Positions 34,025 through 43,186 of a stretch of DNA of 64,000 nucleotides are shown here, piece by piece. Positions within the stretch are counted from its first letter, which is position 1; each line of letters starts with the position of its first letter. This DNA is from Streptomyces buecherae (GTDB lineage: Bacteria > Actinomycetota > Actinomycetes > Streptomycetales > Streptomycetaceae), in assembly GCF_014295035.1 (NCBI RefSeq), contig NZ_CP060404.1:5306501-5370500 (forward strand). Direction: 5' to 3'. The notes beneath the pieces were generated by a model. That model worked only from the letters and a program-made list of their open reading frames with translations. It was not told the origin of the DNA and ran no database searches. The translations under genes and the position numbers were made by a program.

Positions 34025-34888
34025 ATGACCGCCCAGATTCTCGATGGCAAGGCCACCGCCGCCGCGATCAAGTCCGCTCTCAAGACCCGCGTGGAGGCGC
34101 TGAAGGCCAAGGGCGTGCAGCCCGGTCTCGGCACCCTGTTGGTGGGCGACGACCCGGGCAGCACGTGGTACGTGGCGGGCAAGCACCGCGACTGCGCGCA
34201 GGTGGGCATCGCCTCCATCCGGCGCGAACTGCCGGACACCGCGACGCAGGAGGAGATCGAGGCGGTCGTCCGCGAGCTGAACGAGGACCCCGAGTGCACG
34301 GGGTACATCGTGCAGTTGCCGCTCCCCAAGGGCATCGACACCAACCGGGTGCTGGAGCTGATGGACCCGGCCAAGGACGCCGACGGGCTGCACCCGATGA
34401 GCCTGGGCCGCCTCGTCCTCGGCGAGCCGGGGCCGCTGCCGTGCACCCCGTACGGCATCATCCAGCTCCTGCGCCACCACGACGTGGCCATCGACGGGGC
34501 GCACGTCGTCGTCGTGGGCCGCGGCATCACCGTCGGCCGCTCGATCGGCCTGCTGCTGACCCGCAAGTCGGAGAACGCGACCGTCACCCTGTGCCACACC
34601 GGCACCCGCGACCTGCCCGCGGCCCTACGCCAGGCCGACATCATCGTGGCCGCCGCGGGCGTGGGACACCTGATCAAGCCGGAGTACGTCAAGCCGGGCG
34701 CCGCGGTGCTCGACGTGGGCGTCAGCCGGGACGGCGAAGGCAAGATCGTCGGCGATGTGGACCCCGGCGTCGCCGAGGTCGCCGGCTGGCTCTCGCCCAA
34801 CCCCGGCGGCGTCGGCCCGATGACCCGGGCGCAACTCCTCGTCAACGTCGTCGAGGCCGCCGAGCGCGCGGCGCGGGCGCAGGGCTGA
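34025..34888 (+). CDS. folD: Methylene-THF dehydrogenase / methenyl-THF cyclohydrolase
   Basis: A 287-residue bifunctional enzyme producing 10-formyl-THF, the cofactor of the purN and purH reactions upstream. It carries GDDPGSTWYVAGKHRDCAQVG (family signature 1 region; the active-site Lys is in YVAGKH), GYIVQLPLPKG, and the NADP-binding PYGIIQLL...VVVGRGITVGRSIGLLL segment (about 140-185). The usual folate-site Tyr and Lys are visible. The ATG follows AGGAGG with seven bases between. A DUF3017 gene follows after 84 bases. Confidence 0.95.
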   Translation: MTAQILDGKATAAAIKSALKTRVEALKAKGVQPGLGTLLVGDDPGSTWYVAGKHRDCAQVGIASIRRELPDTATQEEIEAVVRELNEDPECTGYIVQLPLPKGIDTNRVLELMDPAKDADGLHPMSLGRLVLGEPGPLPCTPYGIIQLLRHHDVAIDGAHVVVVGRGITVGRSIGLLLTRKSENATVTLCHTGTRDLPAALRQADIIVAAAGVGHLIKPEYVKPGAAVLDVGVSRDGEGKIVGDVDPGVAEVAGWLSPNPGGVGPMTRAQLLVNVVEAAERAARAQG

Positions 34889-34972
34889 CCCCGGCCCCGG
34901 GTGCCGCCGGCACCCGCGCGGCCAGCGGTCACGAGAAACCAGAGCAAGGGGGCGACCAGCCATGAGCCAGCC

Positions 34973-35470
34973 ATGAGTGCGCACGCCAGCGGCGAGGGCG
35001 GCCTGGCCGCCGCGGCGGCCGGAGCCGCGGCACAGCACGGGCCGCGACCGGGAACGCGGGCCCAGCGCCACTCCGGACCCGGCCGCGGCTCGCGCAGATT
35101 CCCGCGCATCACCCGGGACACGGCGCGCCCGGAGGGCGGCGGCCGGGCGGCGAGCGGACAGGCGCCCGCGCCGGCGCGCCAGTGGCCGCTGCTCACGGTG
35201 ATGAGCGGCGTCGCCGCCGGGCTGCTGGTCGTCGCCCTCGACGCGCACCGCGCCGGCACCCTGGTGATCGGCTTCTCGCTGCTCCTCGGGGCGCTGCTGC
35301 GCTGGCTGTTGCCCTCCGTGGGGATGCTGGCGGTCCGTTCGCGCTTCACCGACATGGTGACGTACGGGCTGCTCGGGTCCCTGATCGTGGTGCTGTCGAT
35401 GATGACGCAGCCGGACCCGTGGCTGGAGATCCCGTTCCTGGAGGACCTGATGGAGTTCACGGTCCGCTGA
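34973..35470 (+). CDS. DUF3017 membrane protein
   Basis: A 165-residue small membrane protein of unknown function, common downstream of folD in Streptomyces. Residues 1-70 are basic and Gly/Ala-rich; three hydrophobic helices follow (WPLLTVMSGVAAGLLVVAL, GTLVIGFSLLLGALLRWLL, VTYGLLGSLIVVLSMM). The ATG at 34973 overlaps the stop of a 4-codon reading frame that begins at 34962 (ATG AGC CAG CCA TGA). The better ribosome-binding site (AAGGGGG) fits that first ATG, so the main gene may be translated by termination-reinitiation. Confidence 0.85.
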   Translation: MSAHASGEGGLAAAAAGAAAQHGPRPGTRAQRHSGPGRGSRRFPRITRDTARPEGGGRAASGQAPAPARQWPLLTVMSGVAAGLLVVALDAHRAGTLVIGFSLLLGALLRWLLPSVGMLAVRSRFTDMVTYGLLGSLIVVLSMMTQPDPWLEIPFLEDLMEFTVR

Positions 35471-35529
35471 GCCGGGTTCCGCGCGCCGGCCGGCCGGTCG
35501 GCTTCGCGGCGGGGCGGGTACGACATGAC

Positions 35530-35568
35530 GGCGGCTCGTCCTCCACCCCCGTGGGAGGACGAGCCGCC
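35530..35568 (+). terminator. Terminator after folD-DUF3017
   Basis: A 15-bp perfect stem (GGCGGCTCGTCCTCC with 35554-35568), 9-base loop, 60 bases after the DUF3017 stop. Confidence 0.85.
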
Positions 35569-36193
35569 GCTCGCTGCGTCCGGGCCCACGTCCTCCGGTG
35601 CTTCAGAAGTGACGGCCACTGTCGCGCGGTATTGCAGTGTCGCGCTGGTGTCGTGGTATCACGCTGGTGTCGCACTGGAGCGCGGATTGTTTCCCGGCTC
35701 GCGTTTCGAACTGTGTACGAGCATCGCCGCGGGGGACGCCGCGGATCAAGCGCAGGGTGTGGCCTGTGGCGCGGAAGTGACTGTTCCGGTACCGCGTCGC
35801 AGTTACGCAACGGGACCGCTGCGAACGCGTCCCCTCTGACCTGCGCCGCGCCCACCTGGTCGGCGGCGAGCGGATCGGCGGCGCACGGATCGGCGGTGCG
35901 GTGCGGCGGGCGAGACGGTCGCCGCCGGCGCCGGCAGCGGAGAGCGGACGGAACGGGGTCCCGTGGTGCGTCCCGTATGCGGGAAACTGTCATCCTTGGG
36001 TACGGCCTGCGGTCAGCGGATCTGACGGTCGGATGGACGTACGGTCGGCAGGCCGTACGGTCAGCAGGTCGTACGGTCGGTGTGGTGCCGACCGGGCCGC
36101 GGGCGTTGGGCTTTCGCCGGAGCCGGGCGTACGGGGCGGGCCCGACGACGACGTCGTACGAAGCGAATGAGGAAGTAGGGGGGCGGGGGGACG
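35569..36193. other. Intergenic region before the HTH-DUF2690 gene, with 16-bp repeats
   Basis: No supported gene. Bases 35600-35840 are less GC-rich and contain repeated CGCTGGTGTCG elements. Three direct repeats of 16 bp begin at 36038, 36054 and 36070, each opening with CGTACGGTC. They end about 110 bases before the next start codon and could be an operator. Confidence 0.45.
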
Positions 36194-38527
36194 ATGCCTC
36201 GCTGGAGAGAGCTTCCGGAGGAACTCGATCCGCGCGTGCGGGACTTCACCGAGCGGCTGCGCGAGCTGGTCGAACGCGCCGGGCTGAGCGCGAGCGCGGT
36301 CGCGGAACGCACCGGCTACGAGCGCGCCGCGTGGGGGCGCTTCCTCGGCGGCAGGGCGCTGCCGCCGCGCGACGCCGTGGCGGCGCTGGCCGAGGCGACC
36401 GGAGCCGACGCGGACGAGCTGGACGCGCTGCGGGACGCTGCGGAGCGCGCGGCGCGCGGCGCGGAGGCGCGGCACGACCGCGCTGCGACACCACCCCGTG
36501 GCGCCCCCGTGCGCCCCGCGCTCGCGCAGGCCGCACGGCGCGACGGCGCGAGCGCCACGGCCCCGGCGCGGGCCGAGCCGGGGGCGCGCGACGTCGGAGA
36601 GGCGGGCGGCTCGACGCGTACGGACGCGAGCGAACCGGCCGCCCCCGACGGCGGCCCGGGCACCGGGCGGCGTACGGCGGCGGCGCCGGCCGCGTCGAAC
36701 GGGCGCACCCCGCCACGATCCTGGCCGGTCCTTGACCGGGAGCGCGCGCTCGGCAGCGGCCCCACCGCCGCGCTGGTCCGCCGCCCCGGGGCGCGGCGTG
36801 CGCCGGCGGGGGAGCGGGCCGTCGCGGGTCGGCAGGCGGCCACCGGCGACGAGGCCACGGCCGACGCCAAGCCGGCGGCCGGCCAGCAGACCACCGGCCG
36901 ACCGTTGCCCGACCGGGGCCAGCGGGCCCTGCCACAGCCGCGGGCGCCGCGCTCCGAGCCCCGCCGACCGGCCGCCAAGCGTTCGCTCCTGACGGCCCGC
37001 AAGGCGCTGACCCGCAAGGCGGCGTCGAACGCGGACCCCACCGCGAGCGGACCGGCGCCCGAGGGGCCGGACCTGCCCGCGCCGTTCGCGGCCGACGCGG
37101 ACGCCACGGCCAACCCAGCCGACGCGGCCCCCGCAGCCGCCGCGCCGAAGGCGACGCGGCGGCCGGGCGCGGGCGCGAACGAACCGGCGCTGCCGGCGGA
37201 CACCCTCGAAGCGCGGCGGGCGGCCGACCTCCTCGCGGCGATGCTCAAGGCACGGGACGCGGCGCGCGCGAAGAGCACGGCCAACGAGGAGGCCGGACCG
37301 TCCGCCGCCACGCCTGCCGAGACAGCGGCGACAGACCATGAGGGGGCGGACCAGGCGGACCAGACGGAGGCGGGCCAGGGGGCGGGCCAGGCGGAGGCGG
37401 AGCCGACGACGGCTTCGCAGGAGCCGGACGCGGCGGAGTCGGGGCCGGCGGCCGAGCCTGACGACGCGCCTTCGTCAGGGGCGGCCACGGGAACGGCGCC
37501 GCCTCCAAAGCCCGCCGCCCGGGCTGGTGCGGTGAAGCCGAAGGCCGGCGCCGACGCGGGGCGGGCGAAGGGCCCCGCCGAAGCGCGGCCGGCGACCGAT
37601 GCGGCCGAGGCGACCGAGGGGGCCGAGGCGACCGAGGGGGCCGAGCCGGGGGACGCGGCGGATGATGCCGCGCGGCCCGCGCCCCGGTTGTCCTGGCCGC
37701 GGGCGCTCGCGACACCGACGCCGACGCCGGGCCAGGGCGCGCCGCCGCGCACGCCCACGGGCCTCACACCACGGACCGCCGCCGGCGCACGCCCGGCGCG
37801 CCAGTCGTGGGCGCACGGGCCGGCGGAGGCCGACGAGCCCGGGGCGCCGGCGCGGAGCCTGGTGCCGGCGGCCCCGGCCCCGGTCCCGATCCCGGCCGCC
37901 GCCGCTGCCGCCGGCGCCACCGGCGCCGGCGCCCGTACCGGTGCGGAGCCCGCGCCACGGGGCGGGTCCGGCGCGCCGCCGAAGCCGGTCGCGGACGGCG
38001 AACCGGCCGCGGCCGGCGCACCGAGCGGGCGTTGGCACCGGTTGGGCATGTTCGCCGCGGGCGTCGTGGGCACCCTGCTCGTGGTCGCGGCGGCGATGCT
38101 CGTCTTCGACGTCCGGTTCGGGGACGGCGAGTCAAACCGGTCCGCCCCGACGACGACGCCCAGCGCGCCCCTGCCGGACGGGGTCCGGTGCACCGGCGCC
38201 GCCTGCGGCGGCAAGGACCCCGAGGCGATGGGCTGCGGCGGGACGCACGCGAAGACCACCACCGACGCCATGGTGGGCGGCGTGTACGTGGAGGTCCGCT
38301 ACAGCAAGGTGTGCGGCGCCGCCTGGGCCCGCATCGCCCAGGCGGCACCCGGCGACGAGGTGCGCGTACGGGGCGGGGCCGCGGGCGCGGAACGGGGCCA
38401 GGAACGGCGCCGGACGGCAGACGCCGACGGCGACGCGTACACCGCCATGGTGCCCGTGCGGTCGGCGAAGCTGGCCACAGCGTGCGTCACGCGAACGACG
38501 GGCGAGACCGGGTGCACCAGTTCGTGA
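36194..38527 (+). CDS. XRE-type HTH, single TM and DUF2690 protein
   Basis: A 777-residue protein with three parts. The N-terminus (about 15-80) is an XRE/Cro-type helix-turn-helix (LSASAVAERTGYERAAWGRFL then LPPRDAVAALAEATG). A very long Ala/Pro/Glu linker (about 95-610) follows, including AEATEGAEATEGAE repeats. One transmembrane helix (GMFAAGVVGTLLVVAAAMLV, about 618-638) leads to an extracytoplasmic DUF2690 domain (about 655-777) with cysteines in VRCTGAACGGKDP, MGCGG, YSKVCGAAWARI and ACVTRTTGETGC. The layout resembles RodZ (cytoplasmic HTH, TM, outer domain). The ATG at 36194 has a G-rich ribosome-binding site. Role unknown; DNA binding is inferred only. Confidence 0.85.
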   Translation: MPRWRELPEELDPRVRDFTERLRELVERAGLSASAVAERTGYERAAWGRFLGGRALPPRDAVAALAEATGADADELDALRDAAERAARGAEARHDRAATPPRGAPVRPALAQAARRDGASATAPARAEPGARDVGEAGGSTRTDASEPAAPDGGPGTGRRTAAAPAASNGRTPPRSWPVLDRERALGSGPTAALVRRPGARRAPAGERAVAGRQAATGDEATADAKPAAGQQTTGRPLPDRGQRALPQPRAPRSEPRRPAAKRSLLTARKALTRKAASNADPTASGPAPEGPDLPAPFAADADATANPADAAPAAAAPKATRRPGAGANEPALPADTLEARRAADLLAAMLKARDAARAKSTANEEAGPSAATPAETAATDHEGADQADQTEAGQGAGQAEAEPTTASQEPDAAESGPAAEPDDAPSSGAATGTAPPPKPAARAGAVKPKAGADAGRAKGPAEARPATDAAEATEGAEATEGAEPGDAADDAARPAPRLSWPRALATPTPTPGQGAPPRTPTGLTPRTAAGARPARQSWAHGPAEADEPGAPARSLVPAAPAPVPIPAAAAAAGATGAGARTGAEPAPRGGSGAPPKPVADGEPAAAGAPSGRWHRLGMFAAGVVGTLLVVAAAMLVFDVRFGDGESNRSAPTTTPSAPLPDGVRCTGAACGGKDPEAMGCGGTHAKTTTDAMVGGVYVEVRYSKVCGAAWARIAQAAPGDEVRVRGGAAGAERGQERRRTADADGDAYTAMVPVRSAKLATACVTRTTGETGCTSS

Positions 38528-39582
38528 TGGGCCGTGAGCGGCCGGTGCCGGTGCCGGTGCGGGCGTTGCGGCTTCGCCGGCCGGGTGGTCGAGGATCGCC
38601 CGGCCGTACGCGGGGCGCGCCCAAGCGGTGCGAGAACGCCGCCGGCACGGCACGGCGCGACACAGTACGGCGCGGCGCGGGCGTCGGCGGCGAGGCGGGG
38701 TGGCGGCGGTGCGGCGGCGGGCGCAGTCGCCCGGCGCGAGGGAGGGTCGGCGGCACTCTTGACGGAGCGTCACGCGGGGTGGCCTGCTTTGCCCTGTTCT
38801 GTTGGTGAATTGCGTAGGGGGCGTGACCTTTCGGTGATGGTACGCATCTTGGGGGCATGCGCACGCCAATGCGGGGCAAGCGACTAGTAACCCCCCACGG
38901 GTACGGCAAGGCCGCTGGCGGTCGTTCGCGTTTCCTCCTGAGCGCGAACGGCCGCCGCTGGCTTGTCCGGGCCGGCCCCGCCCGACCCACCGGCCCCCCT
39001 CCCGGGCCCGCGCGGGCCGCCCCGCGTCCGACCCTTCGGGACGCACGGCCGACCCGCCTCCGGCCCGTCGCCGACACCGCCGAACGCTTCCCCGCGCCGC
39101 CGGCCCCGCCCCCGTCGCCCCGCCGCCCCCGCCGGCCTCGGCTGACGCCCCGGCTTCGACCTCGTAGGCCGCCCCGTCGACCGACTCGTACGCCGACCCG
39201 CGCCCCACCCCGCGCGGAGAAGGCGCACGGCGTGGGGTGCGGGGCATGGTGCGGGACGAGAGCGGGCCACGAGGCGCACGGCATGGCGCGGGACACAGGG
39301 CGCGGCGCCCCGCACGACAATGCGCAGGCCACCGCCCCGGCAGGCCCGTAACACCGCGCGCGCTGGCGCGTCCACGGCAGGCGTGGCCGCCGCGATACGG
39401 CAGGCTCAGCCGCTGCCGCAGAGCGGGCTCAGTCGCCGTCGCACGGCCGGTGAGGTGGGACACACCGGGCAGCGGAGTGGGCGTTCGCCGCGTCGGATAG
39501 CCTGACGCCGCGTCTCTCGATACCAAGAGACCTCGGAAAATGGGCAGGGACACCCACCGCTAGCTCGCAGCAGGAGATTGCC
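38528..39582. other. Intergenic region upstream of mdh
   Basis: About 1.05 kb without a supported gene. Bases 38750-38860 are less GC-rich and could hold a promoter (CTTGACG at about 38757). 38960-39180 is C-rich on the plus strand. Two imperfect copies of AGGCGCACGGC lie near 39217 and 39269. The mdh promoter and an 18-bp palindrome occupy 39490-39535. Confidence 0.45.
39513..39530. promoter_or_regulatory. 18-bp palindrome at the mdh promoter
   Basis: TCTCTCGATACCAAGAGA is self-complementary at 14 of 18 positions. It lies 53 bases before the mdh ATG and just after a TAGCCT -10 candidate (about 39498), so a bound protein would block transcription. The TCTYGATRYCRAGA pattern resembles sites I recall for the MarR-family regulator TamR of S. 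coelicolor; that link is inference. Confidence 0.5.
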
Positions 39583-40572
39583 ATGACCCGCACTCCCGTC
39601 AATGTCACCGTTACCGGCGCGGCCGGCCAGATCGGCTACGCGCTGCTCTTCCGCATCGCCTCCGGCCACCTCCTCGGCGCGGACGTGCCGGTCAAGCTCC
39701 GCCTCCTGGAGATCCCGCAGGGCCTCAAGGCCGCCGAGGGCACCGCCATGGAGCTCGACGACTGCGCGTTCCCGCTGCTGCGCGGCATCGACATCACGGA
39801 CGACCCGAACGTGGCCTTCGACGGCGCCAACGTCGCCCTGCTCGTGGGCGCCCGCCCGCGGACCAAGGGCATGGAGCGTGGCGACCTGCTGGAGGCCAAC
39901 GGCGGCATCTTCAAGCCGCAGGGCGCGGCGATCAACGCGCACGCCGCGGACGACATCAAGGTCCTGGTCGTGGGCAACCCGGCCAACACCAACGCGCTCA
40001 TCGCGCAGGCCGCGGCGCCGGACGTGCCGCGCGAGCGTTTCACCGCGATGACCCGCCTGGACCACAACCGCGCCGTCTCGCAGCTCGCGCAGAAGACCGG
40101 CACCCCGGTCAGCGAGATCCGCAAGCTCACGATCTGGGGCAACCACTCGGCCACCCAGTACCCCGACATCTTCCACGCCGAGATCGCGGGCAAGAACGCC
40201 GCCGAGGTCGTCAACGACGAGAAGTGGCTGGCGAACACCTTCATCCCGACCGTCGCCAAGCGCGGCGCCGCGATCATCGAGGCCCGCGGCGCGTCCTCGG
40301 CCGCCTCGGCCGCCAACGCCGCCATCGACCACGTGCACACCTGGGTCAACGGCACCGCCGCTGGCGACTGGACCTCCATGGGCATCCCGTCGGACGGTTC
40401 GTACGGCGTGCCGGAGGGCCTCATCTCCTCCTTCCCCGTCACCACGCAGGGCGGCACGTACGAGATCGTGCAGGGCCTGGAGATCAACGAGTTCTCGCGG
40501 ACCCGCATCGACGCGTCCGTCAAGGAGCTGGCGGAGGAGCGCGAGGCCGTGCGCGGCCTGGGCCTGCTCTGA
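39583..40572 (+). CDS. mdh: Malate dehydrogenase (NAD)
   Basis: A 329-residue TCA-cycle enzyme oxidising malate to oxaloacetate. VTGAAGQIGYALLFRIASG is the NAD-binding loop (about 9-27), GARPRTKGMERGDLL holds the mobile-loop arginines, NPANTNALIA the conserved Asn, and the catalytic Asp-His pair is in MTRLDHNRA and WGNHSATQYPD. This is the cytosolic-type dimeric family. The ATG has AGGAG seven bases upstream. It is a single-gene unit with its own terminator. Confidence 0.96.
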   Translation: MTRTPVNVTVTGAAGQIGYALLFRIASGHLLGADVPVKLRLLEIPQGLKAAEGTAMELDDCAFPLLRGIDITDDPNVAFDGANVALLVGARPRTKGMERGDLLEANGGIFKPQGAAINAHAADDIKVLVVGNPANTNALIAQAAAPDVPRERFTAMTRLDHNRAVSQLAQKTGTPVSEIRKLTIWGNHSATQYPDIFHAEIAGKNAAEVVNDEKWLANTFIPTVAKRGAAIIEARGASSAASAANAAIDHVHTWVNGTAAGDWTSMGIPSDGSYGVPEGLISSFPVTTQGGTYEIVQGLEINEFSRTRIDASVKELAEEREAVRGLGLL

Positions 40573-40678
40573 TCCACCGGCCCGCCCCGGGCCGCTGAGC
40601 CTCGCGGTCTTCCGGACTCCGGTCCTCCGACCGGGCGCGCGGGTCGTGGCGCGTACGTCGCGCCTGAGAGAGACACGA

Positions 40679-40715
40679 AAGGCCGTTCCCCGGCAGCGTG
40701 CTGGGGGACGGCCTT
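40679..40715 (+). terminator. Terminator of mdh
   Basis: AAGGCCGTTCCCC pairs with GGGGGACGGCCTT (13 bp, one G-U), 11-base loop; preceded by GAAA and followed by a short CG-rich tail. Confidence 0.8.
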
Positions 40716-40825
40716 CGCCGTGCGACGGGTGTGACGACGGGGCCGTACCGACAGGGCGTGCCGGCGGGGCGGGCCGATGGGGCGTACGTCGGCCAACGGC
40801 ACGCGTAAGTCATACGAACCAGCAG

Positions 40826-40878
40826 TTGTCCACAGGGGCCCGGCCCCACTTATCCACAGCCTCTTCCGCTTTTCCCCA
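40826..40878 (+). other. DnaA-box cluster
   Basis: TTGTCCACA (40826-40834, the preferred Streptomyces form) and TTATCCACA (40850-40858, the classical form) lie in the same orientation, 24 bases apart. A 7/9 match TTTTCCCCA follows at 40870-40878. They sit between mdh and the minus-strand phosphoesterase gene, well away from any dnaA/dnaN genes. Confidence 0.65.
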
Positions 40879-41029
40879 CGCCCGCCCCGCCTCCTCTAAC
40901 GTGAAACACAGCTCGCGGATGACACCCCCGCAACCCGTCGGGGACCACGTGCCGTTCGCCGTCGCGTCGACGGGCGGGCGCGTTCTCACCGGACGCGCCC
41001 CTGCCGCTGGCGTCGTGACTGGCAGAGCG

Positions 41030-42265
41030 TCAGGAGCGTGCGCTCAGCGCCGAAGTGGAGGTGAAGCGATGGACCCGCGTGGCGGTGGCAGTGGCCACGT
41101 CCACGGTGTAGGCGTCGATGGTCAGCTCGCCCGTCGACACCTTCATCACCATGAAGCCGTGCTGGCCGAAGTCCTGCCAGCGCGCCGGGTGATCGTCATG
41201 TGCCTTGCCGTCGCCCTTCTTGCCCGCGGTGCCGCACACGATCTGCCGCGTGCCCCGCGACCGCTTGGTGGGCTCAAGGATCTGCTGGGTGTGATCGTGC
41301 CCGGACAGAATCAGATCGGCCCGGCCGCACACCACCTCCTCATACAGCTCCTTGAGGTGCACGCCGCTGGTGTAGTGGCCGACCGTGAAGCCGTCATAGG
41401 AGCCCGCACTACCGTGCTTGCCGTTGTTCAGGTACGGGTGGTGCCCGATGACGATCTTCCAGGTGGCACGGGAAGCGGTGAGCGCCGAGTCCAACCAACG
41501 CCGCTGCTCGCGCATGTACGGGCCGTCCCAGCGGAAATACGGGTCGAGTTGTGTGACGGTCGAGGCCACCGGGTTGGTGTCCACCGCGAAGAACTCCACC
41601 ACGGGCGCGCCTCTGCCGGGGCCGGCCGGCAGCGCGGTCGAGTAGTAGCGCGCGGGCATGTGCCAGCGGCGCGACGTCGTCGCGTACGCCACCTCGCGGT
41701 CACCACGCGAGGGGTCGCCGCCGCTGCCGGGTATCAGCCCGGAGCAGTCGTGGTTGCCCAGGACCATCAGCCACGGCACGTCGATGCCGGTGTTGGGCTT
41801 CTCGAACTTGGTGTGGAACTCGTCGTCGTGCGCCGACTCCGGCCCGTTCTCATACAGGTTGTCGCCCAGGCCAACGGCCAGCCCGACACCCTCGGTGCGG
41901 CACACCTTCCTCGCGGCTTCGGCGACGGCGTACTGGGCCTCGTTGCCGGTGCCCGCGTCCCCGGTGACCAGCACCGCATACGAACCCCCGGGCCCCGGCC
42001 GGCTGGGCAGGGGGAACTTGTCCACCGGGGCACCGCTCGCCGCCCGCGCGGCCTGCGCCGCCTGAGCTGCCTGCGGTAGCAGGGCGAGCGCCGCCGCCCC
42101 GGCCACCGCGCCGCCCAGCACGGTGCGGCGACCCACGCCCGAACCAGCGGCCCCGACGACGGGCTCGGCGGCGGGCCGGCCGGTGGTGACGATGCTGTCG
42201 TCGAGGTCGAGCCACTGCCTCTCGGTCAGATCCGGGCGCGGCGGTGTGTATTCGTCATCGCACAT
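41030..42265 (-). CDS. Secreted calcineurin-like metallophosphoesterase
   Basis: A 411-residue phosphoesterase, probably exported by the Tat pathway: GRRTVLGGAVAGAAALALLP at about 42-62 is a twin-Arg signal. All five metal-binding motifs are visible: VTGDAG, GLGDNLYENG, VLGNHDCSG, VIGHHPYLNNGKHG and LSGHDHTQQIL. The domain resembles purple-acid-phosphatase-like enzymes that release phosphate from phosphoesters. The ATG at 42265 (MCDDEYTPPRP) begins the likely protein, since upstream residues are Pro-rich and lie in repeat sequence; the ribosome-binding site is weak. It faces away from the repetitive 42.3-43.2 kb region. Substrate unknown. Confidence 0.88.
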   Translation of the reverse strand: MCDDEYTPPRPDLTERQWLDLDDSIVTTGRPAAEPVVGAAGSGVGRRTVLGGAVAGAAALALLPQAAQAAQAARAASGAPVDKFPLPSRPGPGGSYAVLVTGDAGTGNEAQYAVAEAARKVCRTEGVGLAVGLGDNLYENGPESAHDDEFHTKFEKPNTGIDVPWLMVLGNHDCSGLIPGSGGDPSRGDREVAYATTSRRWHMPARYYSTALPAGPGRGAPVVEFFAVDTNPVASTVTQLDPYFRWDGPYMREQRRWLDSALTASRATWKIVIGHHPYLNNGKHGSAGSYDGFTVGHYTSGVHLKELYEEVVCGRADLILSGHDHTQQILEPTKRSRGTRQIVCGTAGKKGDGKAHDDHPARWQDFGQHGFMVMKVSTGELTIDAYTVDVATATATRVHRFTSTSALSARS

Positions 42266-43186
42266 GCCAGGTTTCTCGCAGGTAACTTCGACCCGCTGGT
42301 GGAGGGGCCGCGAACACCCGGTGAAGGTCTGCGGGCGGCGGGGGAGGAGGGGAGGGGGAGGGGGGGAGGGGGAGGGGCCCCGCCCCCACACGGCGCCTCC
42401 GGGACCCCGCCTCCGCCCCCCTCACGCCGCCAACGCCCTCACGCCAACGCCCCCTCCTGCAACCCCCGCCAACGCCCCCACGCCAACGGCCCGCCCCGCG
42501 CCGAGCGGCGAGGCGGGCCGTAGAAGAAGCCGAGGTGCGGGTCCTGAGAGTCGGGGCAGCGGACCGGCCAGGCCGTAGGGGCTTGGCCACCTGAGCCGGG
42601 TCGGGCTGAGACCGGCCGTAGCGAGTCGCCCCGAAAGAGCCGGCGAATCGCTCCGATAGACCCAGCCGAGCCCCGCCCCTCAACCCGAACCCCAGCCCGA
42701 ACGAGCCCAGCCGAGGCGCCAATCCGAACCAAGCCCAGGCGCCGCGCCGAGCCCCGAGCGAGCAAGCCACGCAACGGAGGCCAGGCCCCACCAAGCCCAG
42801 CCCAGCCCAGCCAAGGCGCCAAGCCGAACCAGGCCGAGGCGCCAAGCCGAGCCCCGAGCGAGCAAGCCACGCGACGGAGATCCAGACCCCACCAACCCCA
42901 GCCAAGACGCCAAGCCGAGGCGCCGAGCCCAGACCGACCCGGCGCCGAGCCCAGCCCAGCCGAGGCGCCAAGCCGGACCAAGCCGAGCCCCGAGCGAGCA
43001 AGCCACGCGACGGAGACCAGACCCCACCAACCCCAGCCAAGACGCCAAGCCGAGGCGCCGCGCCGAGCCCAGCCCGGCCCGGCACCGAGCCCAGACCGGC
43101 CCGGCACCGCCGGCTATCCAGCCACCCGGCTATCCAGCCAACCAGCCAACTGGCCAGCCACCGGCTACCGCGCCCCGACCGGCCAC
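42266..43186. repeat. Repeat-rich intergenic region
   Basis: No gene. 42340-42380 is a G-run block on the plus strand. CGCCAACGCC units recur at 42425-42490. A repeat of roughly 75-100 bp beginning GAGCCCCGAGCGAGCAAGCC occurs at 42749, 42849 and 42985, surrounded by short CCAAGCCGAGGCGCC and AGCCCAGCCC units. Near the right end short CAGCCAACC/GGCTATCCAGCCA repeats occur. Minus-strand frames through it only spell repetitive Gly/Leu/Trp/Ala peptides. Confidence 0.75.

Noticed and set aside
35525..35839. 104-residue frame after DUF3017
   Set aside because: It starts inside the terminator hairpin and has no supporting features.
42740..43100. CRISPR array or protein-coding repeats
   Set aside because: Repeats are imperfect, irregularly spaced and contain no unique spacers; frames through them are low complexity.
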